Shown: positions 47,701-60,467, counted from the first letter of the stretch. The stretch is DNA of 64,000 nucleotides from Apostichopus japonicus (GCF_037975245.1 NC_092576.1:43965611-44029610); one strand, 5' to 3'. The notes: generated from the letters alone by a model not told the origin. A program made the numbers and translations.

Positions 47701-50668
47701 TACTCTGTCTACATGTATATAGTATAGTATACACATATAAACATGTATTCTGCACAATGTATTTTGTATTTATGTATACTGTACTTTACTATCTATGTGT
47801 ACTTTACAATCTATGTATACTATATTATACTAGGTATATTGTACTATATTATATAAACTGTACTCTATGTATACTGTACTATGTAAACTGCACTGTACTT
47901 TCTGTGTCTTGTACTATTTATATACTGTACTGTATATACTGTAATGTCCTATATGTCCTGTTCTATGTACACCGTACTATTTATATACTGTACTGTATAC
48001 TGTCCTATATGTACTGTACTATTATACTGTACTATTTATACTGTACTGTGTATAATGTTCTATACTATATAATCTGTAGTATGTAAACTGTACAATACTA
48101 TGTATAATGTACTGTTTGGGTGAGTGGGTCCATTACACATATCTCAATCATATGAGTGATCTACGTAGATCATCCTAGGGTTTGTCTCTCCTTCAACTTC
48201 TGATACTCAAATTTCACAAACAACTAATGTAGTTATCTAACTATGCCACACTGTATCTGTGCTGTATTTTGAATGACAATACACATGTACTCTACAGACA
48301 TATTGTAACATAAACAGGGTGTGTCTCAGATCGGCTGCAATCTAATTACCAACACTGTGTGATGTTTAACATCAATTGCCCAACATCTCTGGCGGGTAAA
48401 TTGTCCTTGCTATGCAAACACAACATTGGAGAACATTTTACATGCTAGAGCAAGCATGCTAAACTTAACTGACTGTATAGAACTTGACTTTAGTCTGGTT
48501 ATAAATCGATGACTCAGCAATCACCAGCCTATAGCTAATAGCAAGTACCTGATCATCTTTGAGGGCAGCTGTACTTAACAGGACTATGTATACTATTTAT
48601 TATTGAGTGCAAGAACAGCTCTACATAGAATATACAACATAATTTTTGGTGACATATTCATGTGTTTGTAATGCTTACTGCTAGCAGTTGATAAGTAGAG
48701 ATATTTTACCAAATGTGTAATATTTGATGGATTTATAAATGATACTGTAATTGTGCATGAGTGAGAACGTAAATGTGGTGTCGAATATCAAACTTGTGGA
48801 TAGCGTAAATATGCTTCGGTCCTGGATAATTCAAATCTTCTTTGACAGACATTACGTACATTTCTCAGGCGTTAAGTGGGCATCACATGGTATGCCATTG
48901 AGATTTCAACATGGTACAGTATACAGAACCTCAACCTTCATATCTGAACATTAAATAAAAGTGCTGGTCGCATGTTACCATGACATGAAACTGAACTTAA
49001 ACCGGCTTAATGCCTTAACTACTTGATAGGTTGCAACAAATCCACTTTGCATGAAAGTACAGCCTAATGTCTACTGTAGGCATGCACTGTTGAATATTCA
49101 TGAACTACTGCTCAATCTTCTTAACCAAAAATGGCAACAAGTGCCAGAAAATTACACCGTCATTGTAATGAAGAACTTAATTAACTTGTGCTCTCAACAA
49201 CAATTGCAACTGATTTACTCACAGTTAACTTTACTGCATTAGGTGCAGTACAAGTATAAATATATAATATTAATTCACCTAAGATCCCCATTCCTCACAC
49301 TTCACCTCTGATCCCCATACCTTATAATTCACCTCTGCTCCCCATTCCTCACACCTCTGATCCCCATCCCACACACTTCACCTCTGATCCCATTTCCTGT
49401 ACCTAATCTATATTAAGACTACCAGTAACAAGGCAACTTTTTAAGGACTTTTGGCTGACGTCCCCCCCCCCCACCCTTCTCCTGGCCCACCTCCAGTCTA
49501 TTCCCACTCATGACCAAAATTGGTACTAATGCCTGATTTTCAGAAGAGGACTCCTCACACCCATCCTTACCTTCACCACTGAGATATCAACAATGGGATA
49601 TCAAGAAAATTTTGTGGCATTATTTCCAATTCATATTGAATGTTATGTACAGTACTATGAAACCCAACGTGAACTGCTGTACGTAGACTGTAAAATACAT
49701 CATGTTAGGTACTGTAGTTCATGAATAATTTCCACATGCATAGATTTGAACACAAACTGTACATACCAAGGAAATACTGAATACAGACATTAATAATAAC
49801 ATCTCTATAATACAAGACCTGGACAGTCATGGTAGTTTGAATTATCTCATAAAAACACAGCAAAACCAGCGTGAGTTGTAAATTATGACCTTACACTGAT
49901 ATTCCTACAATTGAACACTGTCCACTGATATTATACAATATGAGATTGGGTTGCGCAGGGCTTTTAGTTTTTCAATTTCCTGCTGAGTAACAGATTCTCA
50001 GGAAGTTCGGCCGGATTCGTTATCCAGAGCCTGCTAAGAATGCAACCATTTGGACGACTGTAGTTATTTATTTAAATCTTATTCAGCGAATGAGAACCTT
50101 ACCGGTGAACGTGCTGGTAAGATACTGTACGTACAAAGATATAACCCTCCATCCCTCATTCCCTACCAATGATTAATTTGACTCTGAGACACCAAGAATT
50201 AAGCTTAATTTCAACTTTTACAACATTTATTAAACATTTGATAATTCATGGGGATCAGAATTTCTATACCCAACAATATTGTACATTACACATGATATGT
50301 GTATGTACCGTGTGTAATCACTCCATTTGTTTAGTCTATAAAATACAAACTCTTTTCATATTTTCTGCTAACAAAACCTGCTAGACCAAAGATACAGACT
50401 AGTTACATGGTTACTATAGGATTAGCATATGCTAATCCTTTGTTCTGACTCACAAAGTCATAAATTAGTGAAATAACTGTTTCAATAACCACTTAAATGC
50501 CAATTAGCATCCCTTGAAATATTGCACTGTGTACAGTTTGTACTGATTATGTACACACATGTGCATGCAATACTACAGTTACAGTGCTAACACAAACATT
50601 CATATGTACTACCCAAGCCTGAAGGACAAAAGAGTTAAAATAATGAACTGAAATTGCTCACCCTGCAT
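38526..50668 (-). CDS. SIAH1: SIAH E3 ubiquitin-protein ligase (whole gene, spliced)
   Basis: Coding exons on the minus strand: 50668-50662, 44258-44034, 43344-43105, 40082-39890 and 38703-38526. They total 843 nt, giving 280 aa plus TGA, close to the usual 282 aa of SIAH1. The RING finger (about residues 39-74) reads [20 protein letters not shown] and continues HLVCSNC..CCPTC, a C3HC4 RING that recruits E2. The SIAH-type double zinc finger follows ([27 protein letters not shown]). The TRAF-like substrate-binding domain fills exons 4-5 ([20 protein letters not shown] to [15 protein letters not shown]). SIAH dimers target many proteins for proteasomal turnover. All Zn ligands visible to me are intact. 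Whether it is SIAH1- or SIAH2-like is moot in an invertebrate with a single sina-type gene. Confidence 0.95.
39430..39860. repeat. Degenerate C-rich tandem repeat, ~105-bp unit
   Basis: In SIAH intron 4, about four copies of a block (CTGCCTCCTATGACCAAC, then a TTTTCA..GACATCCC segment, then CCTACCATTCCCTTCCCAA). Copies are diverged and C-rich. Confidence 0.6.
39890..40082 (-). CDS. SIAH1: SIAH exon 4
   Basis: The acceptor is ATTTTCAG|GGG; it enters in phase 1 and the donor is CAG|GTATAT. It encodes [40 protein letters not shown] and [20 protein letters not shown], the first half of the TRAF-like fold. Confidence 0.94.
41290..42030. repeat. Degenerate minisatellite, unit ~65-70 bp
   Basis: Recurring TATGTAGCTAGCAGCATTGT and TTACAGTATGTTGTACACAG blocks in SIAH intron 3. 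Unit lengths vary and copies are diverged. Confidence 0.65.
43064..43111 (-). repeat. 24-bp tandem duplication containing the SIAH exon-3 splice donor
   Basis: Two perfect 24-nt copies (43064-43087 and 43088-43111). Each carries CAAG|GTAAAC on the minus strand. The proximal donor (exon end 43105) gives the canonical SIAH sequence. The distal one (exon end 43081) adds 24 nt, in frame. Confidence 0.9.
43105..43344 (-). CDS. SIAH1: SIAH exon 3
   Basis: The acceptor is AACTTTCAG|GGA and the donor CAAG|GTAAAC. It encodes [20 protein letters not shown] through the SIAH zinc fingers to HKSITTLQ. The end was chosen because family members continue directly with GEDIVFL. Confidence 0.94.
43836..44030 (-). 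other. Inverted/direct repeat set in SIAH intron 2, next to the exon-2 donor
   Basis: A 47-bp segment is directly repeated (43890-43936 and 43984-44030); the second copy abuts the exon-2 donor. An inverted copy (43836-43868) can pair with either. Pairing with 43905-43935 gives a hairpin of about 100 nt with a stem of roughly 30 bp and a bulge. Not called as a miRNA. Confidence 0.6.
44034..44258 (-). CDS. SIAH1: SIAH exon 2 with the RING finger
   Basis: The acceptor is TTAATCCACAG|CT and the donor CTAG|GTGAGT. The frame has no stop between the acceptor and the internal ATG at 44229, so translation may begin upstream in exon 1. If exon 1 is wrong, Met at 44229 is the start and the protein is 268 aa. 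It encodes the RING domain through CCPTCRGPL. Confidence 0.93.
44259..45934. other. SIAH intron 1, left part: nothing supported
   Basis: AT-rich intron. The frame at 44930-45295 shows no splice or domain support. Confidence 0.5.
45935..46072. repeat. G-rich short tandem repeat
   Basis: Repeats of GGGGTCAGTAGG and GGTGGACAGAAG-type units in SIAH intron 1, with GGGG runs on the plus strand. Confidence 0.75.
47039..47352. repeat. 25-bp minisatellite, ~12 copies
   Basis: The unit is TATGTCCACTGTACTGTACT plus TACTA (25 nt), nearly perfect. Since 25 is 1 mod 3 and the unit has no stop in any frame, all three plus frames are open and share one 25-residue peptide period. Degenerate ACTGTACT-rich sequence continues to about 48110. 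It lies in SIAH intron 1. Confidence 0.92.
47549..47634 (+). repeat. Retroposon 3' tail with (ATT)n
   Basis: CTTTCTCTGTAGAGCGCCTT, GAGCAGTGACTTTTGT and TTTGGCGCTATATAAC are followed by (ATT)n. It matches 53919-54000 almost base for base, so both come from one LINE/SINE family. Confidence 0.65.
48120..50640. other. SIAH intron 1, right part
   Basis: A short imperfect repeat of CACCTCTGATCCCCAT(A/T)CC lies at about 49280-49400. Nothing else is supported; the small frames here lack coding signs. Confidence 0.45.
50662..50668 (-). CDS. SIAH1: SIAH exon 1: seven coding bases after a 5' UTR
   Basis: ATGCAGG|GTGAGC on the minus strand. Joined to exon 2 it reads M-Q-A-L-K-K and stays in frame with the RING exon. 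The exon's 5' UTR would extend upstream (to about 50780 in plus coordinates) through CpG-bearing sequence. It is supported by phase and a consensus donor only; other first exons are possible. Confidence 0.45.
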
Positions 50669-51384
50669 CCTGGCAGCCAAGTTACGAATAATCAACATTA
50701 GTGTTTACCAGTCGAAGAGTCAAATACTCCCCGACGAGAAACGACCACGAGATGACACGAGCCGGCCAGCTTAGATGGGAGGAGCACCCAGATGATGTGT
50801 CACTAAAGATGATGTCTCATTCATCAACAATTCATCCCTGATGTCATTGTTTAATATCTACCACAAATCCGTCTCTCTCTCTCGAGTGATGAAGGAGAGA
50901 ATATCCGAGAGGCAGGGGCAGGAGGATGACTTGGCTAATCGATGCCTTTGTGTCTTCGTATCAATACTAGTCGATTCACGTAGAGGTTGTACTATACGTT
51001 ATAATGATTTACTACTGTACACAAAGACCACACATGGCATGGCAGTGACAATGGAGATAATTAACATATAAGCGTACGTCAGTGTGTGTTGCTGTGTACG
51101 ACCGTTTGTGTGTGTGTGGTTTCAACCAGTCTCTCACACGGGCAGTACTCGGTGTAATGGTTTTAATATGGATTTGATCATTCCATATGGATGATACCGT
51201 TATGATGTTGCTATTAATAACTCTGTCCTTGAAGGATAAAGATGAAGGTTTCCAATATAGAGTGTAAAATTTAAAGCCTAGCTGAACTGAAAATAACTCA
51301 CGGCACAATGCTAGACCATGGTGAACAGTCAGTGTACACTATGGATACATGCTAGAGGTGTTTCTTTCAAAACCCATTAAAACG

Positions 51385-51960
51385 ATTAATTGACTTATTA
51401 ATTAGGCAAACTGTTTAATCGTACTGGTAATGATTATTCATGAATTTTAACAGGGCAATATCCAAAGGGTTTTTTATCCAAATATAGCAGAGAAGAAACT
51501 TCCTTCTCTTTCAATTTCTCAAGACTGCTTAATAAGTGTATCTAGTCTAGCAATTTTTGCTCATACAGTATTGAATCCTAGAATTTTTCCATATTTCACA
51601 AAAAAACAAAATCCACGTAAAACCACTCTGTTAAATTGAAACAAACAAATAACACCTCTGAAATGATGAAACAAGTCTTTGGCTCAAGGGAGAGGAATGA
51701 GAAGAAACAAGACAATTAATTGATTAATTAATAAGGCAAACTAAAGCATACTGTAAATGCTTATTCATGAGTTTTAACGGGGCAATATCCACAGGTTTAT
51801 TTCTCCAAATATATCAGAGATGAAACTTCCTCCTTTTTCAATGTCTCAGGACTGTTTAATAATTGTATGATCTAGCAACTTTTGCTCAGAATGAATCATG
51901 GAATTTTTCCACATTTCACAAGAAACATAATCCATGTAAGACCGCTCCGTAAAGTCACTA
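51385..51960. repeat. Diverged tandem duplication, ~330-bp period
   Basis: Blocks such as AAGGCAAACT, TATTCATGA.TTTTAAC.GGG, CAATATCCA, GAAACTTCCT and GAATTTTTCCA.ATTTCACA occur in the same order in 51399-51640 and 51729-51955. It lies upstream of SIAH and is non-coding. Confidence 0.65.
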
Positions 51961-52479
51961 CAAGCAATGTGAACGACAACTTATTCCTTGGGATACATAC
52001 AGCCATACAGTAAGTTTACTGCAGACAGGAATCTTTAACCAAAAATACACATCCTACAGTAGCTTCTACAGTAGTTGTGTAATGAATATCCCAAAAGAAA
52101 AACACAGGAAACTTGTGTTCAATTCAACCTCACAGCCAGAATGGTTCAATTGCCTTTGTTGTACAGTACAGTGCAGATTTCCACATTGTTACAAAATTAC
52201 AATAAATGTATCCATAATATTATTTCTAAAAGACAGTTGGCTATTGAAAGAACGTTTCGTAATATCAAGTGCTACTCCCAAAAACGAATGTTATATCAAC
52301 AAAAAACTACCAAATAGATCCAAGCCAAACACACCCCAACGTGTGAGTCAGTCAGACATCAGTTTTCTACTTAACAAGATCTTCAATTTTAGACTTAAAT
52401 CTTGTAAAACATGCTGGTTGAACTCCTCAGCAGTTTATGAATATCCTATACACCCAGTCTACAGAGTAAACAGTAATAG

Positions 52480-52507
<28 letters not shown>
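52480..52507. repeat. (CA)n microsatellite
   Basis: A pure CA tract upstream of SIAH. Confidence 0.9.
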
Positions 52508-52510
<3 letters not shown>

Positions 52511-53918
52511 TCTCTCCATGTAGCGCTTGAAGAATCGGACGACGACGTTATCAGAGTTTTCAATATACGACGGTCGCCCTGCGAGACGTTCCAAGCCAGT
52601 ACGCGAGATTTCAGAACTGTCTACGTATTAAATACAACACACAATATGAGCAGTAGCTAACGGTATATATAGTTACACACAGAGCACTCGCTATTAATAC
52701 TGTTACAGTAGCTACTCTATGCAGTACAGTAGCTACAACTATTGACAACATGAGAGTTTTATTACGACAATATCATATCCACGAAGGATGCCCTGGCCAG
52801 AGATGTGGAGATATATACAGTATATATATAGACCAGCCTGTGATGTATACATATAGCATAGATAATCATGAATAATTAGAAGAGTGCAATGCAAATGCCT
52901 GTGCCACTGAGCTCACACTTAACTGATGATGGGTAACAGAGGAGAGCTCCTTCAAAAGGTCGGCTAATACCTCGGGATCTTGCATGACTAAGCAATAAAC
53001 TGTACATCTGTATATACTGTACTGGAGAGTACAGTACATATATACTGTATTGTATAGTATGTAGACACATATATGGAAATAGTACTTACTGTAGTATTGT
53101 ATGTACCGCACACCGTATGCATAGGAAGCAAATATATTTACAGTCAGAGAGAAGATAAAAGCATTTAGTTGCCTCTAATAATGTACGTAATGAGCACACC
53201 AATATACTGTAGTATACACTTTATATATAAACATCTCCAGGGATGTCGAACAACTGCCTTCAGGAGCAGTTATTTAACTATTTCCTTGGTAGATTTACAG
53301 AAAAAACTGGCTCTTTTGTATGTGACTTGCAACTGATATTATAAACAGAGACCTTCATGTAAGAAATTGAAAAAATATAATTCATAAACTATTAGATAAC
53401 AAGCTGCCGTTGGTGAAAGGGTGAAAACGGGCGTTAGAAAGAAAAAAATATCGAAATGTTAACAATTTAAATGCGGCAAACAGGCAGGATTAATTCAAGA
53501 ATAAATCAATAGAATGCAAACGGAGAGCTTGAGATGTTATGAGAGTTTCTTTATACGGTATTCAAGAGCTTAGGGTTGGCAATACAGAATATGAAATATA
53601 ATTAAAACGAAACATTGCCTTAATACTCTTCTTAAGTACTAAATACCCTATAGTTTGGTATATAGTATTTGCTATTAAAGAGAGTAATCACACTACAAGT
53701 ATTAAACTAATTCAAGGTCACCCAAGTGAAGTTCATACACATCCCATTCTTTTAAGTAGATCTATCGCGACATACTTAATACCAAAAACCATCTAAACGG
53801 CACCATTTTCAGGCTTAACAATATATACTTTTTTTGTAAATTGCCCAGAATTTTTAACATTGGATTATATGTGTGTACATGTATACACACACATATTTTA
53901 AGTGGATGTATATATCTA

Positions 53919-54000
53919 TATGCTTTCTTTGTAAAGTGCCTTGAGCAGTGACTTTTGTATACTGATTTGGCGCTATATAAATCTCATTTATCATTATTAT
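53919..54000 (+). repeat. Retroposon 3' tail with (ATT)n
   Basis: GCTTTCTTTGTAAAGTGCCT, TGAGCAGTGACTTTTGTA and TTTGGCGCTATATAAATC are followed by an ATT-rich tail. It is the best-preserved copy of the family also seen at 47549-47634. Confidence 0.65.
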
Positions 54001-57000
54001 ATATTATATAGATATTTGCATATTTTCAAAATGTGCCAAACTAGTCTAGCTGAAACATTACAAAAAAAAGGAATTTATGCAACCATGAGTAAATATTTCC
54101 CACTTCAAAAGCATATTTTATTGAGTCATAACTGAATGTACTGTAACCTGCTATTAATGCAGCCTGGCCAATCTACAAGTTTACAACACACAGAGTTGTT
54201 CCATGTTGTCATTTTTTTTTCAAACACAAATTCACATTTTTCAACATTATTTCATGTTTTCTATAGGTATAGTAAGCCAAACATCATGCATGTTATCATG
54301 AATTATGCCTCGTTATATGTCATCATACCGGAGCGGCAAATTTTATTCAGCAAAACTTTGGAGAATCGCATTTTAAATTTGGCATTTTGTTAATTCAAGT
54401 TATGTGGTTGGTGACTTATGTATTTCATGCCACTAGCTAACTATTCAACATTGTCAGCTCTCTAGGGTCATGGTTTCACCCAGTAAATACAATAAAATAT
54501 GTCTTCTGAAGTTCCCAAAGACATTACACGTATATGTCAATACCACCGAAAGGCTCCATTATACAAAACAATTGTACTTTCAGATACAAATAGAAACCGC
54601 AAACAAACTTGACTCCCTGGTGTATGACCTTTGTTGCTTTGACTTCTTTTGTTTTGTTTTTTGTCATTGTACACAAGTAATACACATAAGTTTACATGTT
54701 TGTCTGTAACGTGACAGCAGTTTGTCTGTAACATGACAACAGGTTTATCTGTATAGCATATATAACCTCACATAAAACTGAATATGTATACTCAGTACGT
54801 AGCCAGCTTGTGACATGGTTATACAGTACTTTGTACAACACACGGTGTGCAACATTACAGTGTTAGGGTACAGTACTATGTATACATACAATAAACGTAT
54901 GGTAAATAAGTCCATGTGCATTTTGGAAGGTTCTGTACATCACATTGTTAGGCTGCATGACTATATGTACAATCACCTCATATGCCCTCCCACCCCACCC
55001 CTCACCCACCACTGCCTCCTGTGGCTTGTTCCTCTTCTCCCCATCCCATCCCCCTCCTCCTCAATCTTTAAAGGAATCGATTCATTCTCTTTTCTTTGAT
55101 GATGACATATCACAAGAGAACATCTGGCTGAAGTCATCAATTTTAACAGACCTGTGTTTCTTGTGGAACAAAAAAAGCTAAGCAGGGCCTCCCTGCCAGG
55201 CACTGTACTTCATTTGCCTCAGAGTGACCCTTGACCTTTGTTAAAAAAGGAATGGGCTGGAGGACAATCTAGGTGTGACTTTGTTTAATAAATGAAAGGA
55301 AGGACATTTTCCTAGCATCCTGGTGTAATATGTAATCATTTCCTTTGTATCACTTTCAGGCTGACATTAAACGTTTGACAGTCCTGACTGACAGGTACCA
55401 AAAGTGAACTTGAAGCAAACAGGTGTAATGTCATAGATACACGCACTGACAAAGTTTGTTTCAATGTTTCCTTCATAATAATTCTAAATTCCATTTTTTC
55501 TTCAAAAAAAAAGTTGGAATAAATTCCAGAACATGTTAAAATGTGCAAGACTGTGTGAATGGTTTCAGATCAGTCCTAAAGACTTATCTTTTTACTACTG
55601 TAGAACGTATGTTATAACTATTGTAAAGCACCAGGAGAATTATTTCATAGTTTTGTTTGCCCCTATTATATAAAAATTATGTATTATTATCATTATTATT
55701 AATTAACAACAACATTTGAATGCACTGCAGTCCTCCTAAGAATATTGATAGCTTGACTTCCTCTATATACCTACTGTAGGACAAGGTAGGAACCCTGTCC
55801 AATTCAAGGTCAAAACATAAAGTGAAAAAGTAATGAAAAACTTAAAGAAAAGTTTGCTGTCAGTGTGTGCAAGTATGATAGATACAGATAATACCTGTTT
55901 GCATCAAGTCCTCTTGTGATACACACTGTCACAATTGCAGACCTAGCCATATCTCGAAAAAGTAGAACAAAGAAATTGTATTCAAAGTTCATCTCGATGC
56001 TAAGTCCACGTCCTTCTATGATATTGAACCTCTCAACATGACCAAATGATAGCATACTGTAGTCATTTTCAGTGTCAACCTTCTATCTTGAGAATACAAC
56101 AACAGGTGAAAACAAATTATATCTCAGTCCTATTATGACATCACAGATTTACAAAGTGACATTTCCCAGATATAACATTTAAACTAGGATATCTCTCAAA
56201 TGTAACAAGGTTTTCCTTAGCTAGGTATGTTTAGGAGAGATTTTCTTCAAAAAGGTTACCAAAGATGAATGATGGTTTAATATTTGTGTTCTGAATGTTC
56301 ATACTGACTGGTGAACTTGCTGGTATACATTTACCTGTACTAATTATGCTGTTGTCTTCTTGTAAGCTTATAAATGTAAGTACAGCAGCAAGCTATGGTA
56401 ATACGTTGCTCAACATCCACTATCCTAGTTGTTGACATCCCTTCCTTGTATCTCAGTTGTTGTTTTTTTTTTCATTTATTTGTTCAGCCAATGTATATAA
56501 CTATTACACATCAAAAATCATAACGTTCTTCCTACTCCGTAATAAATATGAGTAACAAATTCATAAAAAATATTTAACAGAAATATATGCCAATAAATGT
56601 AAGAAATCTAAAAAGTGAAAAAAAAAAATGAAAGTCAAAATTGTGCCAGACTAAAAAATAGCAACTATAAAAAACTAAAAGGGTCAAAACTATAAAGATG
56701 CTTATAAGTTATTTCCCCCCAAAAGTACGGAGACGCTGATTTGAAGGTAACAATTAAAAATAACCATTACAGTACCAGGGTGATTCGAATCACTCATAAA
56801 TTTTGTCCAATTGCCGCAATTAAGTGTATACAACAGATGCCACAATGCTACAAGAACTGTCTATAACTCAGGGATGAGCCTGGGGTAAAAAAAAAATTAC
56901 AGAAATTTGCAAAAATTGCGGTAATGGCTCCAGTTTGCATACTGTATGCTACAGTGTGTTAAGATAATAGTTAATTGTCCCCCTGCAGGTTAAATATCCA

Positions 57001-59110
57001 TAGGTAATGAAAAACATGCTAACGACGGATCAAATGATACAACGCTGTTGATAGATACAGTATGCACAGAAATTGAGAGGAGTAGATCTCTGAGGTAGAA
57101 AAGAAATCATGGATATTCCGTGAATTCTTGGAAAAAGTTCATGCCTGTATACTATATGTGGGTGGATGGAAGCTTGATGAGAACTAAAACAGATTTTAAT
57201 CCAAAGTGAAAGTGAAAATTGGATGGGAAATTTTGTGTAGCAAAATACATTATATAGCTAGGTTCACTGGATGGTGGGTAGCATGGGCAGGCTGTAGGCT
57301 GGTCAATGTGGTAGGTCAATATTAAAAGGTTATCAGGTCACTGTAGACACAGTCAAAGGAGGTGCTTCGGATGTGAGGTCAGTCACACAAACACTGTACC
57401 ACAGGGAATCATTTAGTATTCAAATTTTGTGTCCCAATTTTGAAGATTATGAATTTCTTATCCTTTAGATACAATTACTATCTATGCCTCCTGTGTACAA
57501 ATCCACAGATGCATCTTCAACCATTTTGCATAGTACTTTGATCATATTTAATCAAGTTTTGAGAATGCACTACTGGAGTAGTCATTATCTGTACTGTCAG
57601 TGGGAATGGATGTAAATTTAAGATACCTTACCTTACATCAACTGGAAGTTACTTTTCGCAAACAATAACGATTGGAGTCATAAGTTCACATTACAGAGCA
57701 AAGCGAGAAAAACTAAAAACTCCTCCAAAAAAATAAAAGAACAAACTCATACGAACAAAAAATTCAGAGAGAAAATTCCTCCTAAATATAACTTGATGAC
57801 AGCGGTATCATCTGTTTTTGTTGGGCTCTGGAGGGACTTCGTAAACATATATGGAAAGACAGGTTTCCATGGCAATCATAATATTGACACAGACCTTTCA
57901 GAAAGAAAAAAAACATTAGTAGTACTATCAAATGTGACATCATTTCTTCTTTCCAACTTCTGCTCAGCATACAGCTTGTAAGTTTCACTACCTAAATGCA
58001 CACTGCAAATTAATATTTCTGTGCAATACGAAAATTCAACTTTCACCTCCTAAACCAAAGTAATGACCGACATAAACATGTGACAGAATCATCGATATGG
58101 CTGCTGCACCTAAGTTGTCCTAAACAGTTGCAAAGAACATGTATCTGCTAGGACTGATTCCACTGCTACTGTATGGCTGCAAATGTAGTCTGTTTTCTAT
58201 AACATTGCTTTAGTATTAGTACAGTACCTAAGTTTGGTCGAGTTACCTCACTGCACAGTATTGCCTACAGTATTTTGTCCAAGAAATCTTTAAAACCTGC
58301 CAACTTCACTGCTAAAATAGTGCGCCAAAATCGACTACAGTATTACCCCATAGAGCCAAGCTTAGATAAACGTGATCTCTTGCAAATTGAAAATCCATGG
58401 TTGAAAAAACCATATATATACATGGTATGCTCACACCTAACCCCTGTGTCGAGTGAGAATCTAAAAGTTGTTTGCGAAAAATCACTGTACATATTAATTG
58501 ACGGCAAACGTGTTTCATAACTCCTCAAATTGTGTGCGGAAATTAACCAAAATCATGTAGAAAAAGACACAATCAATCATTCACCATAATATGAGTGTAA
58601 AAGAACTAGACCTTTTTATGTTTTCCCTCCTTCCAATGTGATTTTACCTTCGTGTGGGTAAGCAAACAACATGGTGTTGATCCCATTGATAATTCATTAT
58701 ACTGAAAAGCCATAACTACAGTTATGGCTGGATTACAGGCCCACTCTTAATAGAACAGTTACAGTAGACATGTAGTCTTAACAGACTAGGCTAAGGTGAC
58801 CAGACATGCCTGATTTCTTGGGATGGAATCTGGATACCATGGACTGTCCCCAGATTGAAGTGTTCCCTAACTGCCCCAGGATTTCATTTAAAGTCCAAGA
58901 TCATTTCCAAATGTTGCAAAAAGGCCCAGAAAAATGCAAAATTTGAAGGAAATATGACTGTTTGTATAAATTGCGTAAGTAATTACAGAAATATGGGCAT
59001 TTTACCATTGGTCTTGAAACATAACATTACCAAACAGAGTGAGATCTCAAAATGCCATCCACTCAATTAAAACATTCACAGTACAGCCTAGGCCCCTAAA
59101 TGTAGTGTAG
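54001..59110. other. Intergenic region, little structure
   Basis: AT-rich DNA. At about 55560-55700 a segment with AAGACTTATCTTTTTAC, a TTGTAAAGCACC stretch and a terminal (ATT)n resembles a CR1/L2-like LINE 3' end. No supported gene: the small frames, including the antiparallel pairs near 57.8 and 58.4 kb, lack domains and splice context. Confidence 0.4.
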
Positions 59111-59115
59111 ATAGG

Positions 59116-59228
59116 CCTACTGCACCATCCTCGCACCATTCCTCAGTGGAACGCAATCCCATCTGATCTAAAATCAGCACCAAACACCGCCTCCTTCAAG
59201 TTCATGCTGGGAAGTCAGCAGCACCATT
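59116..59228 (+). pseudogene. LINE reverse-transcriptase C-terminal fragment
   Basis: One frame reads HHPRTIPQWNAIPSDLKSAP, then NTASFKFML and a stop at about 59228. The R-T-(I)-P-x-W-N-x-L/I-P..A.(S/N)..SFK pattern is the conserved end of many non-LTR retrotransposon ORF2 proteins. It is a 5'-truncated remnant; the clade cannot be decided. Confidence 0.65.
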
Positions 59229-60467
59229 AGCAAACTTGAAGGACTGCACGTCAACAGCCACATCAGGGGCGATGTGTGCAGTATTACACCAAGACCAAGA
59301 CTGCCCCTTTTTATGTCATCATTGGGGTCAACATCAATAGCGTGTACCCAGAATTTCTGTAAACAAAATGTGGTCACTTGGGCCTAAGTTACAGTATTAG
59401 TGTACGATACTAACTTAGACTAGTTGGCCTAACGTTTGAACTAGGATAGCCCTAGCCTGACTGTAGTGTAACTGTAAGTAACAGTGTAACTTTGTGTAAC
59501 TAGTCCTACAAGCTACAGTTACACTGACTTAGGTTGGAACCACATAACCTACGACTATCTCTAAATTGGGCCCTTGTGCATATCATTCACATGTTAAATC
59601 ATCACTAAGCTTGACCACCATGGTGTAATACCTCAATCCGCTCTAGCTATCACGAAGCAGAAACAAGATTCTGCAATACAATTCCAAAGTGAGTAGTCAT
59701 GGTGTCAGCTGATTCCCTAACGTTATACCTTTATGTACATTAAACAAGCCTAGCCTACTGCAAAGGGAAATGTTACAGTAACGTTGCAAAGGGATATTAT
59801 CGTGTTGTTACCGTTCAGTGCATTAATTACTGCCACGACAAGGAGTTAACTACGAAATTTCCGAATAAAGGTGTTCCCTGCTTACATCGTGTAACCCAAA
59901 CTTTTACAAACCTTTAGAAATTCTTGAGTTATGTTCCAAGATCGCTGAAAGTTTATCTATCTTTTTCTGAGAGAAATTTGGGACATTTTACGGAATCAAA
60001 ACAATGCTTTGGGCTGGTCTTCTTATGTGGGATACACGTACTTTCAGTGTACGTAACAGCATACATTGCTGCAGACTGCATTTTCAAGTAACCAAATATC
60101 GCGGAGAGTAATTGCTAGATGGCTATTGCCCATCCTACCCCAAGGGAAGTGGAAAGACGTGGGAAATTTGTAATTGATTTAGTGAGAGTCACCTACATTT
60201 ACAGAGAAATGATGAATGACGAGGGGGGTGGGGAGCAAGGGGTTGGGGGCGTGCCGTTGCAAAAAGTACAGATTCTTCACTACTTTCCTTGATGTGCGTG
60301 GGTTTAGATTGGGAATAGGCATATTGAAGAACGGCAACTATAAGCTCACATTCTAAGTTACAATTCAAAAGCTGGGAAAGCAAATAATATTATTCTTGTT
60401 TTTAATATAAATAGCATCATATCAGAGGCAACCCGCGATGATCTCTCTCTGTGATCTATATCACAGT

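Noticed and set aside
52866-53111. Minus-strand frame ending in DPEVLADLLKELSSV and onward, a possible terminal exon
   Set aside because: The C-terminal 38 residues look protein-like and an acceptor-like TGCAAG precedes them, but no partner exon, family or donor was found.
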